Source: Pseudomonadota bacterium
GTDB taxonomy: Bacteria; Pseudomonadota; Alphaproteobacteria; Rhizobiales; Xanthobacteraceae
Direction: 5' to 3'
Length of the DNA stretch: 27,207 nt
Assembly: GCA_023442085.1 (NCBI GenBank)
Contig: JAEZMT010000351.1
Location: 1 to 27,207 of the forward strand
The notes below the pieces were generated by a model. That model ran no database searches. It saw nothing but the letters and a program-made list of their open reading frames with translations, and was not told where the DNA came from. Positions 15,128 through 23,108 of this stretch are shown here, piece by piece; the stretch's first letter is position 1, and the number at the start of each line of letters is the position of its first letter. A program made the position numbers and the translations under genes.

Positions 15128-17116
15128 TCAGCGGGCGCGGGGCGTCGTCTTGGGGGTAGCGCTGTCAGCGATTCGCTGCTTGCCGTCGAGCCCGAGGAAC
15201 GTCTTGGTTGCGGCGTTGATGCCGTAGAGATCCTCGCGCATCACGAGGCGCCCCGAGCCGTCCACCAAGGCGTTGAAATAGACAATGTGGACCGGGAAGC
15301 GCTGCTTCAGATTGATGTAGCGCTCCGAGCCGCCGAACATCTTGGAGATGCGCTGCTCGCTCCAGGTATCGCCCGGCAGGCCCATGTTGAAGATGACCTC
15401 GCCGAACTTGAGCGGCTCATAGACGCGCACGCAGCCGTGGCTGTAGGCGCGGCGGTCGTTCTGGAACAGCGCCTTGGATGGCGTGTCATGCAGGTAGACC
15501 GAGTGGTCGTTGGGGAACATGAACTTGATGCGCCCCAAAGCGTTCCGCTCGCCCGGATCCTGCCGGAACGAATAGCCGCCCGAACCGTTGCGCACCACCT
15601 GGATGCCCCGGCGGGCCAGCGCGCCGGGGTCGCTGCGCAGCAGCGGCATCATCTCGTTGCGGGCGATGCTCGGCGGGATGTTCCAGGCCGGGTTGACCAC
15701 GATGTACTGCATCTCGCGGGTGAGGAGCGGCGTCGGCGTCTCCGGCTTGCCCACCACCACGCGGGTCTCGTGGATCACCCGGCCGTCCTGATTGATGCGC
15801 ACCATGAACTCGGGAATGTTCACCATCACGTTCTTTTCGCCGAGGTCGCGCGGCAGCCAGCGCCAACGCTCCATGTTGGCGATGACGTCGTTGCGCAGGC
15901 TGCCAGTGTCGCCGGTGGCGCCCACGTTGAGCGCGGCCAGGGTCTGCGGTCCGACGATGCCGGTGGGCTTGATCTTCGCCGACTCCTGGAAGGCCTTCAC
16001 AGCATCCACGAGGGTCGGATCATAGACGAGGTCGTTGGCCGGACGCCCGGTCACGCCCAGGCGGGCGCGCAGGGTGGGCATGCGCGGATCGCTGGCGCCC
16101 GGCTTCACCTGCGGGCCGGGCGGAATGGCGGGAATGGTGGGCGCGTTGCCGTTCGCCCTGGCGAGCTGCGCCTTCAGCGCCCTGTAGCCGGCGTGAGGCG
16201 GGTTGAAGGCGGCGAGGGCGGCGTTGGCGTCGGGCGCGTAGGCGACCTTGGTCAGGGCCGCGGTCGGGTCGGGAATGTCGCGCACGGGCGTGACCAGCGA
16301 GGAGATGCGGCCGGGATCGAAGCGGCCGGCCTGCGCATGGCGGGCATAGGTCATGGCCGCCACAGCGATCTTCAGCTCGGTGCGGGCGAGATCGGCGGCA
16401 GTGGCGCCCCGCTTGGGCAGCGGAACCTGATAGTCGGCGGGATCGAGCCCGTCCTCTGCCGCCGCATCGAAGCGGGCGATGACGGCCTTTCCGCGCGCGT
16501 CTAGCCCGGTGTCGGAGACGAACACCGGCATGTTCTGGCGGGCGCCGTAGAACGCCGCCAGCGCCTCCTGCTCCTTTTTGGAGGTGGTGATGGCTTCCGG
16601 CGTGGCGATCAGCGCGGCGATGGCCTCGCCCACGGGCGCGAGCGGATTGGCGGCCTCCACCGGCTGGGGCGTGGGTGCCTGCGGCACGGGAGCCGGCGTC
16701 GCGGTCTGGGCCGGAGCCGCCGGGGTGGGGGTCGGATTGACCTGGGCCGCGGCCGGTGCCGCACCGGCGCCGGCGGAATCGATGCCGCCGCGAACGGGGG
16801 CGGCCACCGTCGAGGGCGCGGAGGCGCGCGGCGCGGCTGCGGGCGCGGAAGCCGGTGCGGCGGCGGGCGGCAGGGGCGTGGTGAGCGGAACGGCGGAATT
16901 GCCTGCACCATCGATGCCACCCGTGGCGCGGGCGGACGACGGTGCGGCATCAACGGGGCCGACATCGCCCGTGCCCATGCCCGCATTGGCGGTCACGGGA
17001 ACGCCGTTCGGCGAGGCGACCGCCGGAGCGATGCCGAGGGAGAGCCCCACCAGGCCAGCGCTCATCAGCCGGCACAACGTGCCCGCGACGCTAACCTCAC
17101 GCTGTGCGATGCCCAT
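15128..17116 (-). CDS. Large L,D-transpeptidase (YcbB/LdtD-like, YkuD domain)
   Basis: The protein has 662 residues and makes or remodels 3-3 cross-links in peptidoglycan. An N-terminal signal region (LCRLMSAGLVGLSLGIAPAVA) is followed by an Ala/Pro-rich linker to about 165. A YcbB-type domain (about 180-330) comes next. A peptidoglycan-binding repeat follows at about 345-400 (YDPTLVDAVKAFQ, GIVGPQTLAALN). The YkuD catalytic domain spans about 425-600, with VNPAWNIPPSI, YLHDTP (H543) and SHGCVRV (catalytic Cys 562). Start ATG 17116 is supported by GAGGAG nine bases upstream; the longer frame to 17173 is not needed. It lies 96 bases after the response-regulator gene on the same strand and ends in its own terminator. 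Confidence 0.95.
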   Translation of the reverse strand: MGIAQREVSVAGTLCRLMSAGLVGLSLGIAPAVASPNGVPVTANAGMGTGDVGPVDAAPSSARATGGIDGAGNSAVPLTTPLPPAAAPASAPAAAPRASAPSTVAAPVRGGIDSAGAGAAPAAAQVNPTPTPAAPAQTATPAPVPQAPTPQPVEAANPLAPVGEAIAALIATPEAITTSKKEQEALAAFYGARQNMPVFVSDTGLDARGKAVIARFDAAAEDGLDPADYQVPLPKRGATAADLARTELKIAVAAMTYARHAQAGRFDPGRISSLVTPVRDIPDPTAALTKVAYAPDANAALAAFNPPHAGYRALKAQLARANGNAPTIPAIPPGPQVKPGASDPRMPTLRARLGVTGRPANDLVYDPTLVDAVKAFQESAKIKPTGIVGPQTLAALNVGATGDTGSLRNDVIANMERWRWLPRDLGEKNVMVNIPEFMVRINQDGRVIHETRVVVGKPETPTPLLTREMQYIVVNPAWNIPPSIARNEMMPLLRSDPGALARRGIQVVRNGSGGYSFRQDPGERNALGRIKFMFPNDHSVYLHDTPSKALFQNDRRAYSHGCVRVYEPLKFGEVIFNMGLPGDTWSEQRISKMFGGSERYINLKQRFPVHIVYFNALVDGSGRLVMREDLYGINAATKTFLGLDGKQRIADSATPKTTPRAR

Positions 17117-17212
17117 GATGCTCTCCTCGCCTCCACCCCTCGTGTTGGTGCCGTGCCGGACGGCGCCAATCAACTCACAAGCTTGGGCGAATGCCGGGTT
17201 TGTGGTGCCTTG

Positions 17213-17938
17213 TCACTCGGCAGCAACAAATTGCGCCGCTGACGGTTCCAGTTGATGGTTGGTCTCTACCTCTGCGCCGTCGAGCTCCGCGAGCTTGCGG
17301 TAAAGCGTCGAGCGGCCGATGCCGAGCCGCCGCGCCACCTCCGCCATTCGCCCGCCGTAGAGATGGCAAGCAAAACGGATGGCTTCCGCCTCGATCTGGT
17401 CCAGCCTGCGCGCATGGCCCGTCGCATCCAGACGGGCAAAGGTGGCGCCGATGGCGGCATCCGCAGCAGCGGCGGTGCGCGCCTGGGCCGCGTGGGACGG
17501 AAACGCGATCACATTATCCGGAGTCGCGACCGCGCCCGCCTGCCGGACCGCCGGGCGGCTCCCGCCTGAGGCCCGCCCCAAGGCGATGGCATTGGTGATC
17601 GCCACTTCGAGGCGCAGCGCGCCGGCCGGCTTCACCACGAAATCGCGGGCGCCCGCCCGGATGGCGCCGCCGGCGGCGTCGAGGCCGGCGGAGGTCACCT
17701 GAACGACGACAGGGGTTTCGTCCCCCGCCGCCGCGAGCGCCGAGAGGACGCCCATGCCGTCGAGCCCCGGCAGCACGAGGTCGAGCAGCACCGCGTCGAA
17801 TCGCTCCGCCGCAAGCAGGGCAAGGGCCGTGTCGCCGTCTTGCGCGACGGTGCAGCGGTAACCCATTCGGGTGAGCGCCTGTTCGAGGCGGCGCGCCTCG
17901 TCGGAATCGTCTTCGACGATGAGGAGGGAAGAAGACAT
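17213..17938 (-). CDS. Orphan response regulator, receiver domain plus Fis-type helix-turn-helix
   Basis: This 241-residue protein has an N-terminal receiver domain (about 4-120) with acidic pair D10/D11, phospho-acceptor D53 in AVLLDLVLPG, T82, and K103 in FVVKPAG. A low-complexity linker of about 60 residues follows, and then a C-terminal Fis/HTH_8-type domain at about 190-225, visible as EVARRLGIGRSTLYRKLAEL. It lacks the AAA+ domain of NtrC-like activators, so it probably binds DNA or acts as a simple regulator. No histidine kinase is in the window. It is transcribed just before the L,D-transpeptidase gene, which may be its target or operon partner. ATG 17938 begins the conserved SLLIVEDD strand; a GGAAG-type sequence lies nearby. 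pepF is divergent. Confidence 0.88.
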   Translation of the reverse strand: MSSSLLIVEDDSDEARRLEQALTRMGYRCTVAQDGDTALALLAAERFDAVLLDLVLPGLDGMGVLSALAAAGDETPVVVQVTSAGLDAAGGAIRAGARDFVVKPAGALRLEVAITNAIALGRASGGSRPAVRQAGAVATPDNVIAFPSHAAQARTAAAADAAIGATFARLDATGHARRLDQIEAEAIRFACHLYGGRMAEVARRLGIGRSTLYRKLAELDGAEVETNHQLEPSAAQFVAAE

Positions 17939-18155
17939 GGAAGGGCGGGCGACTCGGTACGGGGGATTCGTCCCCGACATTGGGCGGTGATGGTTAAGAA
18001 CCCCTGACCCAAGCGCCGGCCCTTCCCGACGCCGGCCGCGGGGGCCACGTCGATCCGGCTTGCAGCGCGGCGCCATTGCGGCGATTTTGTCCGCCACGAT
18101 CGAAGCAAAGAGCGGCGCGGCCGAAATGGACTGCGCCGCCGTTTCCGGAGGTTCC

Positions 18156-20057
18156 ATGCCGCACAGTCTTCACGCCATTGCCCGTTTTTCGGCGATGCCC
18201 GTTCGTTCGCACGATTTCGAAAGCGCCTTTGCCGCCGCCCGTCACGCCGCCCAGTCCGCCGCAGCCTCAGCCTCCGCCGCCGAGACGCTGCCGGAATGGA
18301 ACCTCACCGATCTTTATGCCGGCATGGATGCGCCGGAGCTGGCCGCCGACATCGCCAAGGCCGATGCCGAGTGCAAGGCCTTCGAGGCTGCCTACAAGGG
18401 CAAGCTCTCCGACATCCTCACCGCGCCCGGCGCCGGCGCGGCGCTGGCCGAGGCCGTGAAGCGGTATGAGGCGGTGGACGATCTCCTCGGCCGCATCGCC
18501 TCCTATGGCAGCCTCGTCTATGCCGGCGACACCTCGGACCCGGCCCGCGCCAAATTCTACGGCGATATCCAGGAGCGGCTGACCGATTCGTCCACCCATC
18601 TCCTGTTTTTCACGCTGGAGCTGAACCGCCTCGATGACGCGGCGCTGGAAGCCGCCATGGCCGATCCGGCGCTCGGCCACTACCGGCCGTGGATCGAGGA
18701 TCTGAGGAAGGACAAGCCCTATCAGCTCGACGACAAGATCGAGCAGCTGTTCCACGAGAAGTCGAGCCCCTCCCGCAGTGCCTGGAGCCGGCTGTTCGAC
18801 GAGACCATCTCCTCCCTGCGCTTCAACGTGGACGGGCAGGAGCTCGCCATCGAGCCCACGCTGAACCTCATGCAGGACCCCAAGGAGGAGGTGCGCCGCA
18901 CCGCCGGCCTCGCCCTTGCGGACACGTTCTCCAAGAACCTGCGCCTGTTCACGCTCATCACCAACACGCTGGCGAAGGACAAGGAAATTTCCGACCGCTG
19001 GCGCGGTTTCCCCGATGTCGCCTCCTCCCGCCACCTCGCCAACCGGGTGGAGAAAGAGGTGGTGGACGCCATGGTCTCGTCCATCCGCGAGGCCTATCCG
19101 CGCCTGTCGCACCGCTATTACGCGCTGAAGGCCCGGTGGTTCGGCAAGGAGCGGCTGGAATTCTGGGACCGCAACGCGCCGCTCCCCAAGGTGGAGAGCC
19201 GCGATATCGGCTGGAGCGAGGCGAAGGACACCGTACTCACCGCCTACGGCAATTTCTCCCCGAAGATGGCCGACATCGCCCGCACCTTCTTCGACAAGTC
19301 CTGGATCGACGCGCCGGTCCGTCCCGGCAAGTCGCCCGGCGCCTTCGCCCATCCCACCGTGCCCTCGGCGCACCCCTATGTGCTGCTCAACTATCAGGGC
19401 AAGCCGCGGGATGTGATGACCCTCGCCCATGAGCTGGGCCACGGCGTTCATCAGGTTCTCGCCGCCCGCCAGGGCGCGCTGATGGCGCCGACCCCGCTGA
19501 CGCTGGCGGAGACCGCCTCCGTGTTCGGCGAGATGCTGACCTTCCGCAAGCTGCTCGCCTCGGCGGAAAATCCGAGGACTCGCAAGATCATGCTCGCCCA
19601 GAAGGTGGAGGACATGATCAACACGGTGGTCCGCCAGACCGCCTTCTACACCTTCGAGCGCAACGTCCATTCCGAACGCCGCCAGGGCGAGCTGACCTCG
19701 GAGAAGATCGGCGAGATCTGGATGGGTGTGCAGAGCGAGAGCCTCGGCCCGGCCATCCACCTCGGGGCGGGCTACGAGACCTTCTGGACCTACATTCCGC
19801 ACTTCATCCACTCGCCCTTCTATGTCTACGCTTATGCCTTCGGCGACTGCCTCGTGAACTCGCTCTATGCGGTCTACGAGAAGGCGTCCGACGGCTTTGC
19901 GGAGCGGTATCTTGAGATGCTTGCGGCGGGCGGCACCAAGCACCATGCGGAGCTGCTCGCGCCCTTCGGCCTCGACGCGCGCGACCCGGCCTTCTGGCAG
20001 ACCGGCCTCAACCTCATCGACCGGATGATCACCGAGCTGGAAAGCATGGAGGGCTGA
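18156..20057 (+). CDS. pepF: M3-family oligoendopeptidase (PepF-like)
   Basis: This 633-residue zinc metallopeptidase cleaves short peptides in the cytoplasm. The M3 zinc motif HELGH is at 425-429 within DVMTLAHELGHGVHQVL, with the third ligand Glu in the LAETASVFGEM segment (about 452-458). The C-terminal HFIHSPFYVYAYAFGDCLVN is typical of the oligoendopeptidase F subfamily and its length is normal. Start ATG 18156 has GGAGG close upstream (18147-18151); ATG 18195 is an alternative that would shorten the poorly conserved N-terminus. The first 45 residues are Ala/Ser-rich and not recognisable. It is divergent from the response-regulator gene (217-base gap) and followed by hairpins before the envC-like gene. 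Confidence 0.93.
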   Translation: MPHSLHAIARFSAMPVRSHDFESAFAAARHAAQSAAASASAAETLPEWNLTDLYAGMDAPELAADIAKADAECKAFEAAYKGKLSDILTAPGAGAALAEAVKRYEAVDDLLGRIASYGSLVYAGDTSDPARAKFYGDIQERLTDSSTHLLFFTLELNRLDDAALEAAMADPALGHYRPWIEDLRKDKPYQLDDKIEQLFHEKSSPSRSAWSRLFDETISSLRFNVDGQELAIEPTLNLMQDPKEEVRRTAGLALADTFSKNLRLFTLITNTLAKDKEISDRWRGFPDVASSRHLANRVEKEVVDAMVSSIREAYPRLSHRYYALKARWFGKERLEFWDRNAPLPKVESRDIGWSEAKDTVLTAYGNFSPKMADIARTFFDKSWIDAPVRPGKSPGAFAHPTVPSAHPYVLLNYQGKPRDVMTLAHELGHGVHQVLAARQGALMAPTPLTLAETASVFGEMLTFRKLLASAENPRTRKIMLAQKVEDMINTVVRQTAFYTFERNVHSERRQGELTSEKIGEIWMGVQSESLGPAIHLGAGYETFWTYIPHFIHSPFYVYAYAFGDCLVNSLYAVYEKASDGFAERYLEMLAAGGTKHHAELLAPFGLDARDPAFWQTGLNLIDRMITELESMEG

Positions 20058-20066
20058 GGGCGCGCG

Positions 20067-20100
20067 AGCCCGAACAGCCGCCCGGGATCGGCTTGGGCTT
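20067..20100 (+). terminator. Imperfect hairpin after pepF
   Basis: AGCCC (20067-20071) and AGCCG (20076-20080) pair with CGGCT (20089-20093) and GGGCT (20095-20099), with an internal loop and an 8-base apical loop. It is followed by only two or three T residues. It is a possible weak terminator of pepF, nine bases after its stop. Confidence 0.3.
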
Positions 20101-20101
20101 T

Positions 20102-20134
20102 ACCGATCCTCAACCCTGTTCGTTGAGGATCGGT
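20102..20134 (+). promoter_or_regulatory. Perfect hairpin burying the ribosome-binding region of the envC-like gene
   Basis: Arm 20102-20114 is perfectly complementary to 20122-20134: 13 base pairs with a seven-base loop. The right arm contains GAGGA (20125-20129), the only Shine-Dalgarno-like sequence, and ends two bases before ATG 20137. There is no T-run, so a translational switch or stability element is as likely as a terminator. Confidence 0.65.
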
Positions 20135-20136
20135 TC

Positions 20137-21522
20137 ATGATGCCCCGGTCGGTCCTGATCTTCCTGACGCTGGCTGCGACCCTTGTGGCCGCGGCGCCGT
20201 GGCTTCGTGTTCCCGCGGCCATCGCCCAGCCGGGCGCGCCCGCCTCGGCCGTTCCGCTGCCGCCGCCGGTCAACCGCTCCGGCATCGACACGGATGCCCT
20301 GAAGGCCGACGTGAGGGGCTCCGAGGAGGCGCAGCGCAAGCTGCGCGAGGATCTCGAGGCCGCGAAGGGCGATCGCGGCCGTCTCAACCAGATGCTGCTC
20401 GACACCGCCGCCCGCACCCGCGCGGTGGAGCAGCAGCTCATCGACGTGGAAGGCCGCATCGCCCAGCTGGATCGTTCCGCCGCCGATCTCAACTCCTCGC
20501 TGGGCAAGCGGCGTGGCGTCCTCGCCCAGGTGCTGGCCGCGCTGATGCGCATGGGGCGGGAGCCGCCCCCCGCCATCCTCATGCGGCCGGACGATGCGCT
20601 GGATGCGGTGCGCTCGGCCATCCTGCTCGGCGCGCTGCTGCCCGAATTGCGGGTGGAGGCGGAGACGCTGGCGTCCGATCTGTCCGAACTGTCCCGGGTG
20701 CGCACCGAACTCGCCGCCGCCCGCGACCGCCTCACCACTCTGCGCGCCGACCTCGACGAGGACAGTCGCCGCCTCGCCGCGCTGGTGGGCGAGCGCCAGA
20801 AGCGGCAGGCGGAGGAGCATCCGGTCGCGTCCAGCGACAAGGCGCAGGCCGAAAGCGTCGCCAAGGCCACCGGCGATGTGCACGATCTCGTGACGAGACT
20901 GGAGAATGAAGTCGCTCCTTCCGCAAGGGCAGCCGATGCCGCGCAGGCGGTGACGCGCCCCCAGGAGGCCGGGAGGCCTGACCTTGCGGCGCTGAAAGAT
21001 CCGGCGCGTCTGACGCCGGCCATCGCTTTCCCGCAGGCCAAAGGCTTGCTGCCCCTTCCGGTCGCCGGCGTGACGGTGCGGACCTTCGGCGCGGCGGATG
21101 GGGTGGGAGGTAGCGAGAAGGGCATGACCATCGCCACCCGCGCCGGCGCTCCGGTGAGCGCCCCTGCGGACGGCTGGGTGGTCTATGCCGGCCCCTTCCG
21201 CAGCTATGGCCAACTCTTGATTATCAATGCGGGCGGTGGCTACCATATTCTGATGGCAGGCATGGAACGGATCACCGTGGACCTCGGCCAGTTCGTCCTC
21301 GCGGGCGAGCCAGTGGGGGTCATGGGGGGCCTGGCCCGCACCGTGGCGGGCACGGTGCGGCGCGGTCCGGGGGATAGCGGCGCATCCGCCCAGAACGGCT
21401 CACCGTCGCCGGGAACGGCCACGGGACAGCCCCAATTGTATGTCGAGTTCCGAAAAGACGGGTCCTCGATCGATCCCACGCCTTGGTGGGCGGCAACGGA
21501 CATTCAGAAGGTACGTGGATAA
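20137..21522 (+). CDS. envC: EnvC-like murein hydrolase activator with degenerate LytM (M23) domain
   Basis: This 461-residue protein has a signal peptide (LIFLTLAATLVAAAPWL, cleavage near AIA-QP), a long coiled-coil region over about 52-260, and a C-terminal LytM/M23 fold at about 300-455. The zinc ligands are missing: the HxxxD site reads KGMTIAT (328-334) and the HxH site reads QLYVEF (433-438). This matches EnvC-type activators, which do not cleave murein but switch on amidases at the division site through the coiled coil. No amidase gene is in the window. The stop overlaps the ctpA start (TAATG). A hairpin covers the ribosome-binding region. The start could be ATG 20137 or 20140. Confidence 0.92.
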   Translation: MMPRSVLIFLTLAATLVAAAPWLRVPAAIAQPGAPASAVPLPPPVNRSGIDTDALKADVRGSEEAQRKLREDLEAAKGDRGRLNQMLLDTAARTRAVEQQLIDVEGRIAQLDRSAADLNSSLGKRRGVLAQVLAALMRMGREPPPAILMRPDDALDAVRSAILLGALLPELRVEAETLASDLSELSRVRTELAAARDRLTTLRADLDEDSRRLAALVGERQKRQAEEHPVASSDKAQAESVAKATGDVHDLVTRLENEVAPSARAADAAQAVTRPQEAGRPDLAALKDPARLTPAIAFPQAKGLLPLPVAGVTVRTFGAADGVGGSEKGMTIATRAGAPVSAPADGWVVYAGPFRSYGQLLIINAGGGYHILMAGMERITVDLGQFVLAGEPVGVMGGLARTVAGTVRRGPGDSGASAQNGSPSPGTATGQPQLYVEFRKDGSSIDPTPWWAATDIQKVRG

Positions 21523-22868
21523 TGCGTCGGACGTCTCTCTTTCTTCTCGGCGTGGCGGCTGGCGCCCTCGTGGCGGTTGCAGCGGTTCAGCCACGTCTCA
21601 TCCTCGGGACCGCGGCCGAGGCCGCGTCGTCGGATACCTACAAGCAGCTCAATCTGTTCGGCGACGTGTTCGAGCGCGTGCGCGCCGACTATGTCGAGAA
21701 GCCCGATGACGCCAAGCTGATCGAGGCGGCCATCAACGGCATGCTTCAGTCGCTGGACCCGCACTCCTCCTACATGGACGCGAAGAACCACCGCGACATG
21801 CAGGTGCAGACGCGCGGCGAGTTCGGCGGCCTCGGCATCGAGGTCATCATGGAAGACGGTCTGGTGAAGGTCGTCACCCCCATGGAGGGCACCCCCGCCG
21901 CCAAGGCCGGCGTTCTGTCCGGCGACCTCATCGCCAAGCTCGACGGCGACCAGGTTCAGGGCATGACCCTGAACGAGGCGGTGGACAAGATGCGCGGGCC
22001 GGTGAACACGCCCATCACGCTCACCATCCTGCGCAAGGGCACCGAGAAGCCCATCGAAGTGAAGCTGGTGCGTGACACCATCAAGCTGCAGACGGTGCGC
22101 TCGCGCGTGGAGGCGGATGACATCGCCTACATCCGCATCAACTCCTTCACCAACGAGCAGACCTTCGAGACCCTGAAGAAGTCCATCGACGATCTGACCG
22201 CGAAGATCGGCCCGGACAAGATCAAGGGCTACATCATCGACCTGCGCAACAACCCCGGCGGCCTGCTCGACCAGGCGGTGGCGGTGTCCGACGCCTTCCT
22301 CGATCGCGGCGAGATCGTCTCCACCCGTGGCCGCAACCCGGAAGAGACGCAGCGCTTCAACGCCCGCGGCGGCGACCTCACCAAGGGCAAGCCGGTCATC
22401 GTGATGGTCAACGGCGGCTCGGCCTCGGCGTCCGAGATCGTCGCCGGCGCCCTGCAGGACCACAAGCGCGCGACCGTGCTCGGCTCGCGCACCTTCGGCA
22501 AGGCCTCGGTGCAGACCATCATCCCGCTCGGCCAGCAGGGCGCCCTGCGGCTGACGACGGCGCGCTACTACACGCCGTCGGGCCGCTCCATCCAGGCCAA
22601 GGGCATCGAGCCCGACATCGTCCTGGTGCAGGACCTGCCGGACGAGATGAAGCAGAAGCTCGGCGTCACCACGGACTCGACCCGCGGCGAAGCCTCGCTG
22701 AAGGGTCACCTGAAGAATGGCGACGACGAGCAGACCGGCTCGCCCTCCTACGTCCCGCCGGATCCGAAGGACGATACCCAGCTGAAGCTCGCCGTCGAGC
22801 TGATGAAGGGCACCGTGAAGAACGCCGCTTTCCCGGCGACGCCCAACAAGTCCTCTCAGGCGAACTGA
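21522..22868 (+). CDS. ctpA: Carboxy-terminal processing protease CtpA (S41 family)
   Basis: This 448-residue periplasmic serine protease trims or degrades proteins from their C-termini; in several bacteria it controls murein hydrolases. A signal or anchor segment (LFLLGVAAGALVAVAAV) is followed by a PDZ domain at about 100-185 (GEFGGLGIEV, AKAGVLSGDLI) and the S41 core. The catalytic Ser lies in NGGSASASEIVAGALQD (298-313) and the Lys is K327 in RTFGKASVQ. The frame is open from 21483, but ATG 21522 overlaps the envC stop and gives the expected N-terminus, with AGAAGG about ten bases upstream. envC-ctpA is a widespread pair. The last 50 residues are polar and variable. Confidence 0.95.
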   Translation: MRRTSLFLLGVAAGALVAVAAVQPRLILGTAAEAASSDTYKQLNLFGDVFERVRADYVEKPDDAKLIEAAINGMLQSLDPHSSYMDAKNHRDMQVQTRGEFGGLGIEVIMEDGLVKVVTPMEGTPAAKAGVLSGDLIAKLDGDQVQGMTLNEAVDKMRGPVNTPITLTILRKGTEKPIEVKLVRDTIKLQTVRSRVEADDIAYIRINSFTNEQTFETLKKSIDDLTAKIGPDKIKGYIIDLRNNPGGLLDQAVAVSDAFLDRGEIVSTRGRNPEETQRFNARGGDLTKGKPVIVMVNGGSASASEIVAGALQDHKRATVLGSRTFGKASVQTIIPLGQQGALRLTTARYYTPSGRSIQAKGIEPDIVLVQDLPDEMKQKLGVTTDSTRGEASLKGHLKNGDDEQTGSPSYVPPDPKDDTQLKLAVELMKGTVKNAAFPATPNKSSQAN

Positions 22869-22882
22869 CGTCCCTGCCGGAA

Positions 22883-22904
22883 GCCGAACGGCGCGCCGTT
22901 CGGC
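22883..22904. repeat. Perfect 22-base palindrome after ctpA
   Basis: The 22 bases from 22883 to 22904 are their own reverse complement (arms GCCGAACGGCG and CGCCGTTCGGC). The element begins 14 bases after the ctpA stop and could form an 8-9 bp hairpin in RNA. It has no T-run and stands just before a second hairpin. Confidence 0.6.
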
Positions 22905-22923
22905 ATCTGCTTAGACTTTAGGC

Positions 22924-22957
22924 AAATGCCCCGTCCGAATGCTCGGGCGGGGCATTT
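22924..22957 (+). terminator. Intrinsic terminator of envC-ctpA
   Basis: AAATGCCCCG (22924-22933) pairs with CGGGGCATTT (22948-22957). The stem continues inward through a T-G wobble and CCGA/TCGG to a four-base loop, about 15 pairs in all. TTTT (22955-22958) and GCGTTGTT follow, a moderate T-rich tail. Confidence 0.75.
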
Positions 22958-23039
22958 TGCGTTGTTGGGTTCGGCCCGGAAGGCCTTGCCCGCAAGGGTT
23001 GGTCCGCGCGCGCCAGTGCGCGGCGGTGTTTGGGGCACG

Positions 23040-23056
23040 CTGGCATATCCCTTGCT
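23040..23056 (+). promoter_or_regulatory. Sigma-54 (RpoN) -24/-12 promoter of the amino-acid ABC operon
   Basis: CTGGCATATCCCTTGCT has GG at 23042-23043 and GC at 23054-23055 with exactly ten bases between, the strict sigma-54 spacing. CTGGCA and TTGCT match the two conserved blocks; three bases between the blocks deviate. Transcription would start near 23067, about 42 bases before the binding-protein gene. I did not recognise clear NtrC sites upstream. Confidence 0.6.
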
Positions 23057-23108
23057 CCGTCGGGTCTGATCGCGCCCCGCGCGCCGCCCAAGGAGTTTTG
23101 GTCCCGCC

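Noticed and set aside
18267..19946. 559-residue open frame on the minus strand opposite pepF
   Set aside because: It is a shadow frame over a clear M3 peptidase, with skewed composition and no motif.
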